From CAYZBM01 sp964476705 (GTDB taxonomy: Bacteria; Pseudomonadota; Alphaproteobacteria; Rickettsiales; UBA6187): DNA of 16,916 nucleotides. The stretch is taken from positions 1-16,916 of the forward strand of contig CAYZBM010000045.1 in assembly GCA_964476705.1 (NCBI GenBank), in the 5' to 3' direction. Each line of letters begins with the position of its first letter. The stretch's first letter is position 1. The notes below the pieces were generated by a model. It searched no databases. It saw only the letters and a program-made list of their open reading frames with translations, and had not been told where the DNA came from. A program made the position numbers and the translations under genes. Below, piece by piece: positions 1-8,992 of this stretch.

Positions 1-3000
1 TTTGTAGTATTAGCGGTTGTTGAGTAACTAGGTAAGTCAGTTAATACACTACTATCTTCACCGGTCACAAAGCCCACAATGCTACCAGTTAAAGTTGGAT
101 TACTATCACCATATATTTTAGATTTATTAGCTGAAGTTATAGTTAAAGTAACCGGAGTTATATTAGCTGTAATACCAGTAGGTTGAGTTAGACTATAGTT
201 ACTATTATCTAAACTGAAACCTGAGACAGTAATTGCTTTATTGCTAGCAACATCTTTATCGGTAAAGTTAGCAGTATAAGTACCCGTTAAATTTACATTA
301 TCGCTACCAGCTATACCAGTGAAGTTAGCTCCAGTTATATCTAAAGTAGCAGTAGTATTACCATCATAAGTTTTATTATTTGCGGTAATGTCATTTACGG
401 TTAAAGTTTTGGCGGTGATATTTGCCGTAGAGCTAGTAGGTTGAGATAATGAATAATTGGTTGCATCTGCTCCTGATAATACATAACCTGAGAAGGTTAC
501 AGTTTTATTATTACCTACATTTTTATCAGCAAAGCTAGCTGATCCTGAAGTTTTATCTAAACTAATAGTACCATTATTAACATCGGCAGTAATAGCGCCA
601 ACAAGAGCTGCGCCAGAATCACTTAAAGTTGCGATAGTTGTTGCATCATAAACCTTAGTTGCGTCGGTACTAACTCCAGAGATAGTTAAAGCTTTAGTAG
701 TTATATTTGCCGTAGAGCTAGTAGGTTGAGATAATGAATAATTGGTTGCATCTGCTCCTGATAATACATAACCTGAGAAGGTTACAGTTTTATTATTACC
801 TACATTTTTATCAGCAAAGCTAGCTGATCCTGAAGTTTTATCTAAACTAATAGTACCATTATTAACATCGGCAGTAATAGCGCCAACAAGGGCTGCGCCC
901 GAATCACTTAAAGTTGCGATAGTTGTTGCATTATAAACTCTAGTTGCCTCGGTACTAACTCCAGAGATAGTTAAAGATTTTTTATTTACTGTTAAGCCAA
1001 CTAAAGCATTGCTATAAGATATATTATAGTTACTTGATAAACCTGAAGAGAATATTGCTGTAGATGGAGTTAAAGTCCAAGGAGTAGAATTGTAATTATA
1101 ATAACCGTTACTAGACGAGGTAGCATTAGTGCTTAAAGTTATACCAGATATTTCATCAGTATTAAATAAAGATCCTGATGAAATTGTATAGCCAGTAGTG
1201 CCTAAAGCAGAGCTATTACCACCAAAACCATATGTTTGAGTCTGGTTATCAGCTCTAATAGTTAGATCTCTTTTATTAACAGTTATTCCATTGTTATTAG
1301 TAGCGTAATCAAAAATATAACCAATATTTGTAGTTGGCGTAGCTTCTCCGCTTAGATGACTTATCTCGTATCTTCCTACATTACTTCCTTGAGTATAATT
1401 AGTTGTAAAATGGTAAGCACCATATATTACTCCCATTTCCGAATAATCACTTAGAGTTAGATATCCTGAAAGAGAGTAAGCATTATTATAAACATTTGGG
1501 GCTGCATCTCCGTAGGTTATTGCCGAAACAGAATTAGGAGTTATAGTTATAGTTGGTATATAAGAATAATAAAATACGTTTCCTAAGGTAGTGTCAACTC
1601 CTGGGGCGCAACCATTATCATAAGTACAACCATATCTTGATTTATGAGAATATAAATCACTTGCTCCTGTATTATATGAAGGATTGATTGAATAAACTGA
1701 ATAGCTGGATACAGGGTTAATAGAATAAGAAGAGTTATTAATAAAATTTCTTCCTGCTGCTAAATTAATAGAGTGAGGTATAGCATTAGTGCTATAGATA
1801 GCTTTATTATAAGCTATAATAAGATCAGAATAACTTCCTGTAGAACGAGCAAAAATAGTTCCTGAATTCATATTTCCTAAGGTTAAATCTCCGCCTGAAG
1901 TTATATTTATATCAGCATTAGTTGCTGTTAATCCTAATGAACTTAAGTTTATTATACCAGCAGCGCTAAAATTCATATTACCGCCGCTACCATTATTACT
2001 AACGTCTCTAGAAGTAGTTATTTGTCCACTACTTATTGCGGTAATATCCCCGCCGGCAGTTAAATTAAAATTTTTATCAGTAGCTAAAGTTAAAGTATCG
2101 CCTTTTAAATCAAGAGTTATATTATTACTAGCTTGTAATGAGATATCCGCAGTTTGGGATAATTTTTCTAAATATCTAGTAGTAAATGCTGAATAACCAT
2201 CTGACGCCATAGCTCCAGAACCTGGAGTAGTTAATGGTAAATTCCATTTGGTTGAGAGATATTGATTTAAAAGATCAGTGCTATCAGAATTTATAGTTGT
2301 ATTATAAGTAATAATTTCCCCAACATTACCTCGCCAGTAACGATCATATGGAGTGTTACTTATAGAATATTGGTATGATATAGATGAAGTACGAGTTTGG
2401 TTAGTTGCATACCATTGATCTAGTCCTGCTATAACAGTTTGAGCCCCATTTATATAAATATTGTTATCTTCAGCGAAGTCAGAGCCGCCACCTCCATTAT
2501 TACCAAATTGGGTATTAGTGCCGGCATTTAATCTTAAGTTTACATAATCTTGATCATAACTACCCCATAAAGTACCTAATACTGGTGAGCTGCTATTTGT
2601 ATAAGCCACCCCGAAAAATGTTTGATAAAGTCCATAGTCACCTATTAATCTAGTTCCAGTATTAAAAGGGTCAGCTTCGTTCACATAACCCTTAAGATAA
2701 CTTAAGTTATTACTACTGCTATCTGCTACAAATAAAAATTGATTAAAGGTACTTGCATTAGTTGCATTATTATTATTTATACTTTGGTCTGCTAATTGAG
2801 CGACTTTAGCTAAATAAAGATTACTATCAGAATAATCTGTTCTTAGTGATTCGACGGTAGTTATGGTATTGGTGTTAGAATCAAAACTTGCAATAGTATA
2901 ATCATTATCGCCTAAAGGATCAGATGCCAGCGCATTAGAACCAGCAGAACCAAGCCTTATTCTCATACCAACCACTGGCGTAATATTAGCATACGAATAA

Positions 3001-4679
3001 TGAGTGAGAGATAAGCTGTTAGTTCCAGAAGTACCAGTAACAGTAAAAGGTACATAATTACTGCCATTATAATAATCAAAATAAGTAGTATTATAATCTA
3101 ATGTTACAGTACTTAAATTGGAAGGATCTAACCATAAAGATAAACTATTAATAAGATTAACGCTTGAGCCATCTGTGGATACATAGTTGGGAGTAAAATT
3201 ACCATATATTGCGATGTTAGTAGGATCTAAAAAATAGGTACCTTTATTACCATTTACTGCGGTTAAGTCGGCTAAACCATTTGCATATAATTTTTTATGA
3301 CCTGACGTTTCTAAAAATCCCCCATTACCTAATATACTGCCACCTCTACCTGAAACAAAAGCATTAAAATAAGTATTTTCATCACTCCAAAAAATTACTC
3401 TACCTGCATCACCTCTATCTAAAGCATCTGCATATACAAAAACATTATGATCAACAAATAAATTTTGCGCTGTAGGAGTATCACCGCCACCTAAATAATC
3501 ACCACCAATTTTAATTGATCCCCCAGCACGATTTTGACTATTTAAAAACTCTTCTTCGCTTTTTACCTTTTTATCAGTAGTTAAAGTAGCGCTATCTGTT
3601 CTGCTTCTATCATAATTAGGGGCTGAGTTACCACTAACATCAAATACGCTACCGTGTAGAATATTAATTTGATCACCGGTGACTTCAATACTACCACCTT
3701 GTTCACCAGATTTTGTTCCTGAAGCATCAAGAAGAGTATTTATATTAGGACTATTTGGATTAGCATCGCCAATAATTACAGTACTAGACCCTGATTTTTT
3801 ATTAGAGTTATTAGTGACATTTTTATTATAATTATTACTGCCGGCAGCGGATATAATTATACTACCTTTTTTATTTCCAATTGTTTGTGCTTGTAAGGCT
3901 CCTTGCACATTAATTAAACTATTTACTATTTTATTCCCAGCTGCGGCAGTTAATAAAATTTTACCACCATTTGCAGAAATTATACCAGTATTTGAGATAA
4001 TTTGTTCTTTTACAGCATCGCTAACTTCTACACTTACTAAACCATCACCAAAGAAATCTACGGCAAATTTATCACCTGAAGCTAAATTAACTTTTCCTAA
4101 TGTTGCTCTTATTATGCCATTATTGGCAACATTTGGTGCTAGTAGAGCAACAAGGCCAGAATCTTTAGCATAAATTTGGCCATTATTTACAATAAAAGAA
4201 TCACTATTACCTGGAAGATTAAAATTGAGATTATTACTATTTAAAAAAGAGTCATTGCTAATATTTGAGGTGCTGGCAATTATTCCATTAACATCGACTA
4301 TAGAATTTCTGTTAAATAAAATACCATTTTGATTTACGATAATAATATTTCCGTTTGCTGAAAGCTTACCGCTAATGGTAGTCATATTATCACTTATAAC
4401 TCTATTTAGAGCTATACTATTTGCGTTTGGTTGATAAAACTGGGTATGTTCATCTTGTCTAATATCAAAAGATCCCCAATTGATAATTGCTTTATCTGTA
4501 GTTTGATTGACATTAAATTTTTTGGAATCATTTTGGTCGGTCGAGAAACTTGCTTGTCCTGATACAACAGTTCCATTTTGGGGGTTGGCATAGATTGGGC
4601 AACAAGTAGAAAATACTAGCATCGCACAGGTAAAAGATGCTATATATTTTCTAAAATTTTCGTTGCTTCTAATAGTCAT
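1..4679 (-). CDS. TpsA-type filamentous haemagglutinin-like exoprotein (partial, C-terminus outside window)
   Basis: Secreted partner of a two-partner secretion system, probably a surface adhesin exported through the TpsB encoded just upstream. I read the minus frame from ATG at 4679 to the window edge and found no stop in 1559 codons. Residues 1-31 are a signal peptide ending YA|NPQ. The haemagglutination-activity/TPS domain follows, with INWGSFDI (66-73) and NQNGILF (116-122), the counterpart of the NPNGI(L/I) motif. A stretch with TSGHKKLYANG and a LDPTNI motif (about 460-496) is typical of FHA-like proteins. Residues about 512-813 resemble a LamG/concanavalin-like domain: they open with LWLDPSN and close with GEIITYN and YLSTKWNL. 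MBG-type domains (YGD motifs) lie at about 1053-1233 and again at the end, with three YDG-type repeats at about 1234-1510. Mature cysteines are only C1018 and C1024. Domain names are from memory of the families; the ligand is unknown. Confidence 0.88.
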   Translation of the reverse strand, partial: MTIRSNENFRKYIASFTCAMLVFSTCCPIYANPQNGTVVSGQASFSTDQNDSKKFNVNQTTDKAIINWGSFDIRQDEHTQFYQPNANSIALNRVISDNMTTISGKLSANGNIIIVNQNGILFNRNSIVDVNGIIASTSNISNDSFLNSNNLNFNLPGNSDSFIVNNGQIYAKDSGLVALLAPNVANNGIIRATLGKVNLASGDKFAVDFFGDGLVSVEVSDAVKEQIISNTGIISANGGKILLTAAAGNKIVNSLINVQGALQAQTIGNKKGSIIISAAGSNNYNKNVTNNSNKKSGSSTVIIGDANPNSPNINTLLDASGTKSGEQGGSIEVTGDQINILHGSVFDVSGNSAPNYDRSRTDSATLTTDKKVKSEEEFLNSQNRAGGSIKIGGDYLGGGDTPTAQNLFVDHNVFVYADALDRGDAGRVIFWSDENTYFNAFVSGRGGSILGNGGFLETSGHKKLYANGLADLTAVNGNKGTYFLDPTNIAIYGNFTPNYVSTDGSSVNLINSLSLWLDPSNLSTVTLDYNTTYFDYYNGSNYVPFTVTGTSGTNSLSLTHYSYANITPVVGMRIRLGSAGSNALASDPLGDNDYTIASFDSNTNTITTVESLRTDYSDSNLYLAKVAQLADQSINNNNATNASTFNQFLFVADSSSNNLSYLKGYVNEADPFNTGTRLIGDYGLYQTFFGVAYTNSSSPVLGTLWGSYDQDYVNLRLNAGTNTQFGNNGGGGSDFAEDNNIYINGAQTVIAGLDQWYATNQTRTSSISYQYSISNTPYDRYWRGNVGEIITYNTTINSDSTDLLNQYLSTKWNLPLTTPGSGAMASDGYSAFTTRYLEKLSQTADISLQASNNITLDLKGDTLTLATDKNFNLTAGGDITAISSGQITTSRDVSNNGSGGNMNFSAAGIINLSSLGLTATNADINITSGGDLTLGNMNSGTIFARSTGSYSDLIIAYNKAIYSTNAIPHSINLAAGRNFINNSSYSINPVSSYSVYSINPSYNTGASDLYSHKSRYGCTYDNGCAPGVDTTLGNVFYYSYIPTITITPNSVSAITYGDAAPNVYNNAYSLSGYLTLSDYSEMGVIYGAYHFTTNYTQGSNVGRYEISHLSGEATPTTNIGYIFDYATNNNGITVNKRDLTIRADNQTQTYGFGGNSSALGTTGYTISSGSLFNTDEISGITLSTNATSSSNGYYNYNSTPWTLTPSTAIFSSGLSSNYNISYSNALVGLTVNKKSLTISGVSTEATRVYNATTIATLSDSGAALVGAITADVNNGTISLDKTSGSASFADKNVGNNKTVTFSGYVLSGADATNYSLSQPTSSTANITTKALTISGVSTDATKVYDATTIATLSDSGAALVGAITADVNNGTISLDKTSGSASFADKNVGNNKTVTFSGYVLSGADATNYSLSQPTSSTANITAKTLTVNDITANNKTYDGNTTATLDITGANFTGIAGSDNVNLTGTYTANFTDKDVASNKAITVSGFSLDNSNYSLTQPTGITANITPVTLTITSANKSKIYGDSNPTLTGSIVGFVTGEDSSVLTDLPSYSTTANTT
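418..976 (-). repeat. Tandem 285-bp near-identical repeats (YDG modules) inside tpsA
   Basis: Two copies, 418-691 and 703-976, have a period of 285 bp (95 codons) and differ at only a handful of bases. In the protein each copy starts with an ISGVST motif and contains SGAALVGAITADVNNGTISL and ADKNVGNNKTVTFSGYVL. A third, clearly diverged copy continues at about 136-417. Near-identity at the DNA level points to recent duplication or gene conversion, so the repeat number may vary between strains. Confidence 0.9.
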
Positions 4680-4682
4680 AAT

Positions 4683-4718
4683 ATAAAGGTGCCTTTAGAA
4701 AAACTCTAATACCTTTAT
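4683..4718 (-). promoter_or_regulatory. Leader hairpin around the tpsA ribosome-binding site
   Basis: On the minus strand ATAAAGGT (4718-4711) can pair perfectly with ACCTTTAT (4690-4683), which ends three bases before the tpsA ATG. The loop contains AAAGG (4696-4692), the only plausible Shine-Dalgarno. This AAAGG could itself pair with the same CCTTT across a two-base gap. The two pairings exclude each other, and one leaves the SD unpaired. The base pairing is visible; a role in translational control is inference. Confidence 0.4.
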
Positions 4719-4733
4719 GTGTATTTATCTACT

Positions 4734-4745
4734 TGGTAATTACCA
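4734..4745. promoter_or_regulatory. 12-bp perfect palindrome upstream of tpsA
   Basis: TGGTAATTACCA is a perfect palindrome about 55 bp upstream of the tpsA start, in the 202-bp gap between tpsB and tpsA. It overlaps a TA-rich stretch that could hold a secondary promoter. It could be an operator, but in AT-rich DNA short palindromes also arise by chance. Confidence 0.25.
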
Positions 4746-4821
4746 GTATACTACTAATTTATTAAATATTTCTTAAGAGCTTATGCTATGGCTTAAAAAT
4801 GCTGGAAAAGTGATGAGATTA

Positions 4822-4847
4822 GAGGTTTTAAAGGGCTCTAAAGCCTC
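4822..4847. terminator. Hairpin between tpsB and tpsA, possible terminator or attenuator
   Basis: GAGGTTTT and AAAGCCTC form an 8-bp stem (one G-T pair) with a 10-base loop, 35 bp beyond the tpsB stop. On the plus strand a T-run (GGTTTTTTGG) follows; on the minus strand, the direction of tpsB and tpsA, there is none. It may be a weak structure that uncouples the amounts of tpsB and tpsA transcript. Function uncertain. Confidence 0.3.
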
Positions 4848-4881
4848 CTGGTTTTTTGGATAAAGAGTCTAAATTGGCAAG

Positions 4882-6603
4882 CTAAAAATCACTACTCATC
4901 TGTAAGAGTAGGCGAGGAGCATTAGTACTTTGTCCATATATAGGGCTAGACCTATCTCTAGTTAGAGGCCAGGCCAGGGCTACATTTCCTGAGATATTCT
5001 TTTTTAGTTCAAATTTACTGCCAATCCCAGAAGAAGCACCTGATTCTTCTTTTTTCTGGCCAGTATTTCGATTGGTTACTAAGCCAATATCATAAAAAAT
5101 ATAAGGATATAATTTAGCATAAGATAGATAATCAATTTCTTTATAATTTAATTGGAATGAGGTTTTTATTCCGCTATCTCCGGTAATATCGGAAGAGTCA
5201 AAGGCTCGGCCGTAATTTTGTCCACCATAACCAAATTCTTGGGAAGATAATAAAGGGTTTGAAGCTAATTGCGCATCTGCCATCGCGAGTAATGAGAAAT
5301 AATTATTTATACTTTGGAGTCTGGCTATGCTTAATTCGGCTTTGATAAATTTTGGATCACCAGTTGCTCTTGATAAATGTAGATCGCCTTCGTGGCTACT
5401 ACCTAAAACATCTATTCCTTTAGTAACTTCTAAATTTATATAATTATAGTTATTATATTTATCATAAAAATTATATGCTAAAGCACCGCTAATAGTTCTA
5501 GTTTTATCACGAGTTTGGGGATCAAATAAGATATCACTATTTGAATTCTGAGCATCAAAACCAATTGTAGCATCTAGATTTTCTAATCTTTGCCTTATTA
5601 TTTGATAACCTATTGTAGTAGCAAAACTTTTAGATTCGCTATTAATTTTTTGATCTGTTAGAAGATAACCAGGATGGGATTTACTATAACTATAAGAAAG
5701 ATTTACATAGTAATTCGGCGCAATAAAAAATTTATGATTAATAGCAGCGTAGGTTAATCTGTTATCAAAAGCGCTATTAAGAATAGATAAATCAGTTCTT
5801 TGGAGAGGAATAAATTCTATACTTGCTAGCGCATTAACCTCGTGAGGCCCTATATATCTTGAACTATAATTATCTGATCCTATCTTAAAATGAGGTTTAT
5901 CTTTAGTTACGATTAAAGATAATTTTACCGCGCCATCATTATTATTTTCTATCGGTGATAATACACTTTTAAAGCTATAGCCATATAAATCATTTATGCT
6001 TAAGATAAAGCTTTCTAGATCAGCAACTTTAATTGGTCGTATATTGGTTAATTTATCGACATAGGCCTTAATTAATTTTTGTGCAGAAAGTTTTTTTTCG
6101 CTTATTGCTACTTCGGATATATAACCTTCCGTAATTTTTATTCTAGCTACATTATTTTTAATTTCTTGGTTCGGAACTACAGCTACTGAAAGAAAATAAC
6201 CCTTGTCGCGATATAATTTGGTTATTTCATCGGCCCATAAATATAATTTATTTAGTGTTATTTGTTTGTACAAATATTGCTGGTAAATAAAACGAAAATC
6301 TTCCGGATTAAAAACAGTATTACCTTCGATAATGAGGTCGTGCAGTATTAATGTTACTTTATCTGCGCCTTCAGGAATGGGAAAAGGCGAAACATTATAT
6401 TGAGGTTTCTCCTTTTTTCCTGGTTTTAAAGTTGATTCTTCTAGGGACTGCCTTTTTGAATTTTTTTCTATATCTTTAGTTATTCTTCCAGCTTCTACAC
6501 TGCTTGGTACTTGAACTTCTGCACTTAGAGTGGTTGTAGGCAATAAAGCTACTACTAGCCATAACAGTCTAATCAAAAAAAACTGTTTTCTACATAAAAA
6601 CAT
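4882..6603 (-). CDS. TpsB-type two-partner secretion transporter (ShlB/FhaC/HecB family)
   Basis: Outer-membrane beta-barrel of the Omp85/TpsB family that exports the TpsA encoded downstream. The 573-residue protein matches the usual TpsB length. Residues 1-28 form a signal peptide (hydrophobic LLWLVVALL, cleavage near LSA|EVQ). A charged, Pro-containing linker follows. The ShlB-type POTRA domain then begins at VTLILHDLIIEGNTVF and includes the YRDKGYFLSVAVVPNQ and KITEGYISEV segments. The C-terminal half alternates polar and aromatic residues, as expected of a barrel, has GYGGQNYGRAFDSSDITGDSG near residue 450, and ends in the aromatic residue F after MSSD. The start is ATG at 6603; no clear Shine-Dalgarno precedes it. 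It lies 53 bp downstream of the DsbA-like gene and 202 bp upstream of tpsA, all on the same strand, which suggests one transcription unit. Confidence 0.93.
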   Translation of the reverse strand: MFLCRKQFFLIRLLWLVVALLPTTTLSAEVQVPSSVEAGRITKDIEKNSKRQSLEESTLKPGKKEKPQYNVSPFPIPEGADKVTLILHDLIIEGNTVFNPEDFRFIYQQYLYKQITLNKLYLWADEITKLYRDKGYFLSVAVVPNQEIKNNVARIKITEGYISEVAISEKKLSAQKLIKAYVDKLTNIRPIKVADLESFILSINDLYGYSFKSVLSPIENNNDGAVKLSLIVTKDKPHFKIGSDNYSSRYIGPHEVNALASIEFIPLQRTDLSILNSAFDNRLTYAAINHKFFIAPNYYVNLSYSYSKSHPGYLLTDQKINSESKSFATTIGYQIIRQRLENLDATIGFDAQNSNSDILFDPQTRDKTRTISGALAYNFYDKYNNYNYINLEVTKGIDVLGSSHEGDLHLSRATGDPKFIKAELSIARLQSINNYFSLLAMADAQLASNPLLSSQEFGYGGQNYGRAFDSSDITGDSGIKTSFQLNYKEIDYLSYAKLYPYIFYDIGLVTNRNTGQKKEESGASSGIGSKFELKKNISGNVALAWPLTRDRSSPIYGQSTNAPRLLLQMSSDF

Positions 6604-6656
6604 TTTTGGAATACCAATAATAATAAGACTTACTTTAATTTTTTATAATAAATATT

Positions 6657-7469
6657 TTATTTATTATTTTTGTCACGAGCATTTTTTACCAGCTCTTCAA
6701 GCTTTGGTAAATCAAGCGCTCCTGGATATAATTGACCTTGGACTATAAAAGCTGGAGTCCCCCCAATTCCTGCGGCTCCTGCTAAATTGCGAGTATCAGT
6801 TAGTGTTTTTTGAATTAAGGAATCTTTATTATTTTTACTTTCATTTATTTTTTTCTCAATAACGGCTGGGTCTAAACCAATTTCAGAAACTGCTGCTAAG
6901 ATACCTTTTATACCGCTAGGGCTTTTGGTTAGTAAATTTTGGTGAAAAGCAAAATATTTAGTTTTATCAGTTTCATATACAGCAAGGGCTGCCCGTGAAG
7001 CCAGGTCAGAATTTTCACTTAAGATTGGAAATTCTTTAAATACAAACTTAATTTTAGGATCTTTTTTTAATATTTCTTGGATTACAGGAAGAGCATGCTT
7101 GCAATAGCCACAAGAATAATCAAAGAATTCTACTATAGTAATATCGCCATCTGGATTGCCAGCAAAAGGATCGTTAGGATTTTTGGCAATCTTGTCCCAA
7201 TTGCTATTTATATATTTTTCAGCACCTTCGGCTTGTTTTTTAACCTGATTATTTTGATAATTAGTTAAAGATTTAATTAGTACTTCTGGATTTTTTTCAA
7301 TAAACTCTTGGATTTGTTTATCTATATTTCCACTTGCACTGTCTTTTATCAGGGAAGAAGCATTACCTTTAACATAATAATAAGTACCAGCAGCTGTGGC
7401 ACATACTGCCAATAAAAATACAGCAGTAATTTTTGCAGTGCATTTCATAATTTTTCTCACAATAGACAT
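6657..7469 (-). CDS. DsbA-family thiol:disulfide oxidoreductase (Com1/BdbD-like)
   Basis: Periplasmic disulfide-bond enzyme of the thioredoxin superfamily. The 270-residue protein has an N-terminal hydrophobic segment (about 12-28) that is either a signal peptide or an anchor. It is followed by a coil-forming region (about 45-90) seen in Com1-like proteins, then the thioredoxin fold. The active site is C120-G-Y-C123 in FFDYSCGYCKHALP, and the cis-proline motif is T238-P239 in GGTPAFIVQG. Between these lies the helical insertion typical of DsbA. The start at 7469 has AAGGA about 12 bases upstream; an internal ATG at 7448 would give a more standard signal peptide and is possible. It sits between the M48 protease (83-bp gap) and tpsB (53-bp gap), on the same strand, so it may oxidise secreted or outer-membrane proteins of this cluster. 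That substrate link is inference. Confidence 0.9.
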   Translation of the reverse strand: MSIVRKIMKCTAKITAVFLLAVCATAAGTYYYVKGNASSLIKDSASGNIDKQIQEFIEKNPEVLIKSLTNYQNNQVKKQAEGAEKYINSNWDKIAKNPNDPFAGNPDGDITIVEFFDYSCGYCKHALPVIQEILKKDPKIKFVFKEFPILSENSDLASRAALAVYETDKTKYFAFHQNLLTKSPSGIKGILAAVSEIGLDPAVIEKKINESKNNKDSLIQKTLTDTRNLAGAAGIGGTPAFIVQGQLYPGALDLPKLEELVKNARDKNNK

Positions 7470-7552
7470 AATTTAATTTTATCCTTATAATTCCACAATC
7501 GACTTAAAGCATACTAGTATTTGGTTTGCAAGTTTAAAAGTTAGATTCTTGA

Positions 7553-8926
7553 TTAGAAAATCTTGTTTTGTTGTTTTTTTCTTTTTATTGCATTTAACAA
7601 GTCGTTCTTTCGATTTTCAGCAATGCTTCCTGGTTTAATATTTTTATCCGCTTTTTTAATAAATTCTTCGGCTAGCTCAACTTTGCCGATAAGAAAATTT
7701 TCTTCAGCTAAAGCTAGATCTGATAAAGCAAATTGATTAGTTATTCCATAAGCTGTAGCTAATTGATGCCATAAAGCTGGATTGTCCTTTTCTTTTATTA
7801 GAGCTTGTTCAAGATTATCTGCAGCTTTTAAAGCCATTTCTTTTTTTTCTGTGGCCAGGTAAGCTGTTGCAAGTTCGGTTTGTATTATAGCAGAATTAGG
7901 TAGTATTTTTTTTACTTGTTCGTAATTAAGGATGGCTTCGTCCACGCGACCATTTTCAAAAAGAATTTGTGCTTTCATTTCGAGATAATAAGGATTTGTA
8001 GGTTCTTTCTTGATAAGAATATCTATATTTGTAAGAGCCTTGTTAAGATCAGGTATGCGGTAATATGCTATGCTCCTAGCATATAATGCTTTGTCGCTAT
8101 TGTCAGATTCTTTGTAGTTATCTAAGGTAGATTTTGGATCATTTAAGAAAGCTTTTAACTTAGTTATTGCTAAAATATATTTATTTAGCAGATTTTGCGC
8201 TAATTTCTGATTATTATTATGAGTTTTTACATATGAGTTAATGTAAGTCATTCTTTCGCTAGTTAAGGGGTGGGTTAGAGTATAAGGATTAAGATTCGAA
8301 TAAAAAGTATTTTCTTGGTTATATAATATTCTCATTAACTCTAGCATGCCATTTGCGGAATATTTTATTTTTTCTAGATAAGTAAAAGCTGCGTGATCTG
8401 CTTCTTCTTCATGCTCTCTGCTGTTAGCAAGTATTTCTCTTTCAGCAATATGTGAGGTACCTGCAATTATAGCTTTGCCAGTTTCAGCAGATCCTGTAGC
8501 TGTAGCTGCTATACCTAACAAAAACCCCATTGTAGATTGGGTTAAAGTATTACCTAATTCTTTTTGTCCTAAAATAAGATGTCCTCCGGCTATATGACCA
8601 GTTTCGTGGGCGATAACTCCGACTAACATATCTGGAGATTCTGATAATTGTAATAATCCAGTATTAATAAAAATATTTTGGCCTCCTGCAACATAAGCGT
8701 TGATATCTTTATCATTGGCTATATATATGTTTATGCTTTGTGGAGATAATCCTGCGGTCTTAAAGATTGGGGTTGTTATTTCTCGGATAACATTTTCTAT
8801 CTCTTCGTCACGAATTAATGAAGCGGCGTCTGCGCCGTTTTTTAGTATAATAAAGTTAATTAAAATAAAGACATAAACATATAATTTTAATTTATGCAAT
8901 AAATCTGTAAATATTTTCTTGTGCAT
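7553..8926 (-). CDS. Periplasmic M48-family zinc metalloprotease with TPR domain (BepA/YfgC-like)
   Basis: Probable envelope quality-control protease/chaperone related to BepA, which acts on outer-membrane protein assembly. The N-terminus has a hydrophobic stretch (about 15-29) with likely cleavage near ADA (32-34). The zinc site is H107-E-T-G-H111, with a third ligand expected at the first Glu of HEEEAD (about E172). A Gly/Ala-rich helix (FLLGIAATATGSAETG) lies between them, as in the family. From about residue 270 to 440 the protein is made of TPR-like helical pairs, for example NPYYLEMKAQILFENGRVDEAILNYE (quoted in part: ILFENGRVDEAILNYE). The 457-residue length fits BepA-like proteins. 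It is the first gene of the leftward run and is divergent from the exonuclease gene, with 66 bp between the two starts. Family assignment is firm; the exact orthologue is not. Confidence 0.92.
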   Translation of the reverse strand: MHKKIFTDLLHKLKLYVYVFILINFIILKNGADAASLIRDEEIENVIREITTPIFKTAGLSPQSINIYIANDKDINAYVAGGQNIFINTGLLQLSESPDMLVGVIAHETGHIAGGHLILGQKELGNTLTQSTMGFLLGIAATATGSAETGKAIIAGTSHIAEREILANSREHEEEADHAAFTYLEKIKYSANGMLELMRILYNQENTFYSNLNPYTLTHPLTSERMTYINSYVKTHNNNQKLAQNLLNKYILAITKLKAFLNDPKSTLDNYKESDNSDKALYARSIAYYRIPDLNKALTNIDILIKKEPTNPYYLEMKAQILFENGRVDEAILNYEQVKKILPNSAIIQTELATAYLATEKKEMALKAADNLEQALIKEKDNPALWHQLATAYGITNQFALSDLALAEENFLIGKVELAEEFIKKADKNIKPGSIAENRKNDLLNAIKRKKQQNKIF

Positions 8927-8992
8927 AGAGATTTTAATGTTATTTTTGATATCTAAATTTTAAAAATACTTTACAATTATAGCGATAATAAT

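Noticed and set aside
418..990. Tandem repeats as a possible CRISPR array
   Set aside because: The unit is 285 bp, in phase with codons, and translates as YDG modules without spacers.
6530..6748. Plus-strand open frame of 72 codons
   Set aside because: It overlaps the starts and ends of tpsB and the DsbA-like gene on the other strand and has no recognisable protein pattern.
7077..7268. Plus-strand frame of 63 codons
   Set aside because: Antisense to the active-site region of the DsbA-like gene; apparent hydrophobicity is due to AT-rich codons.
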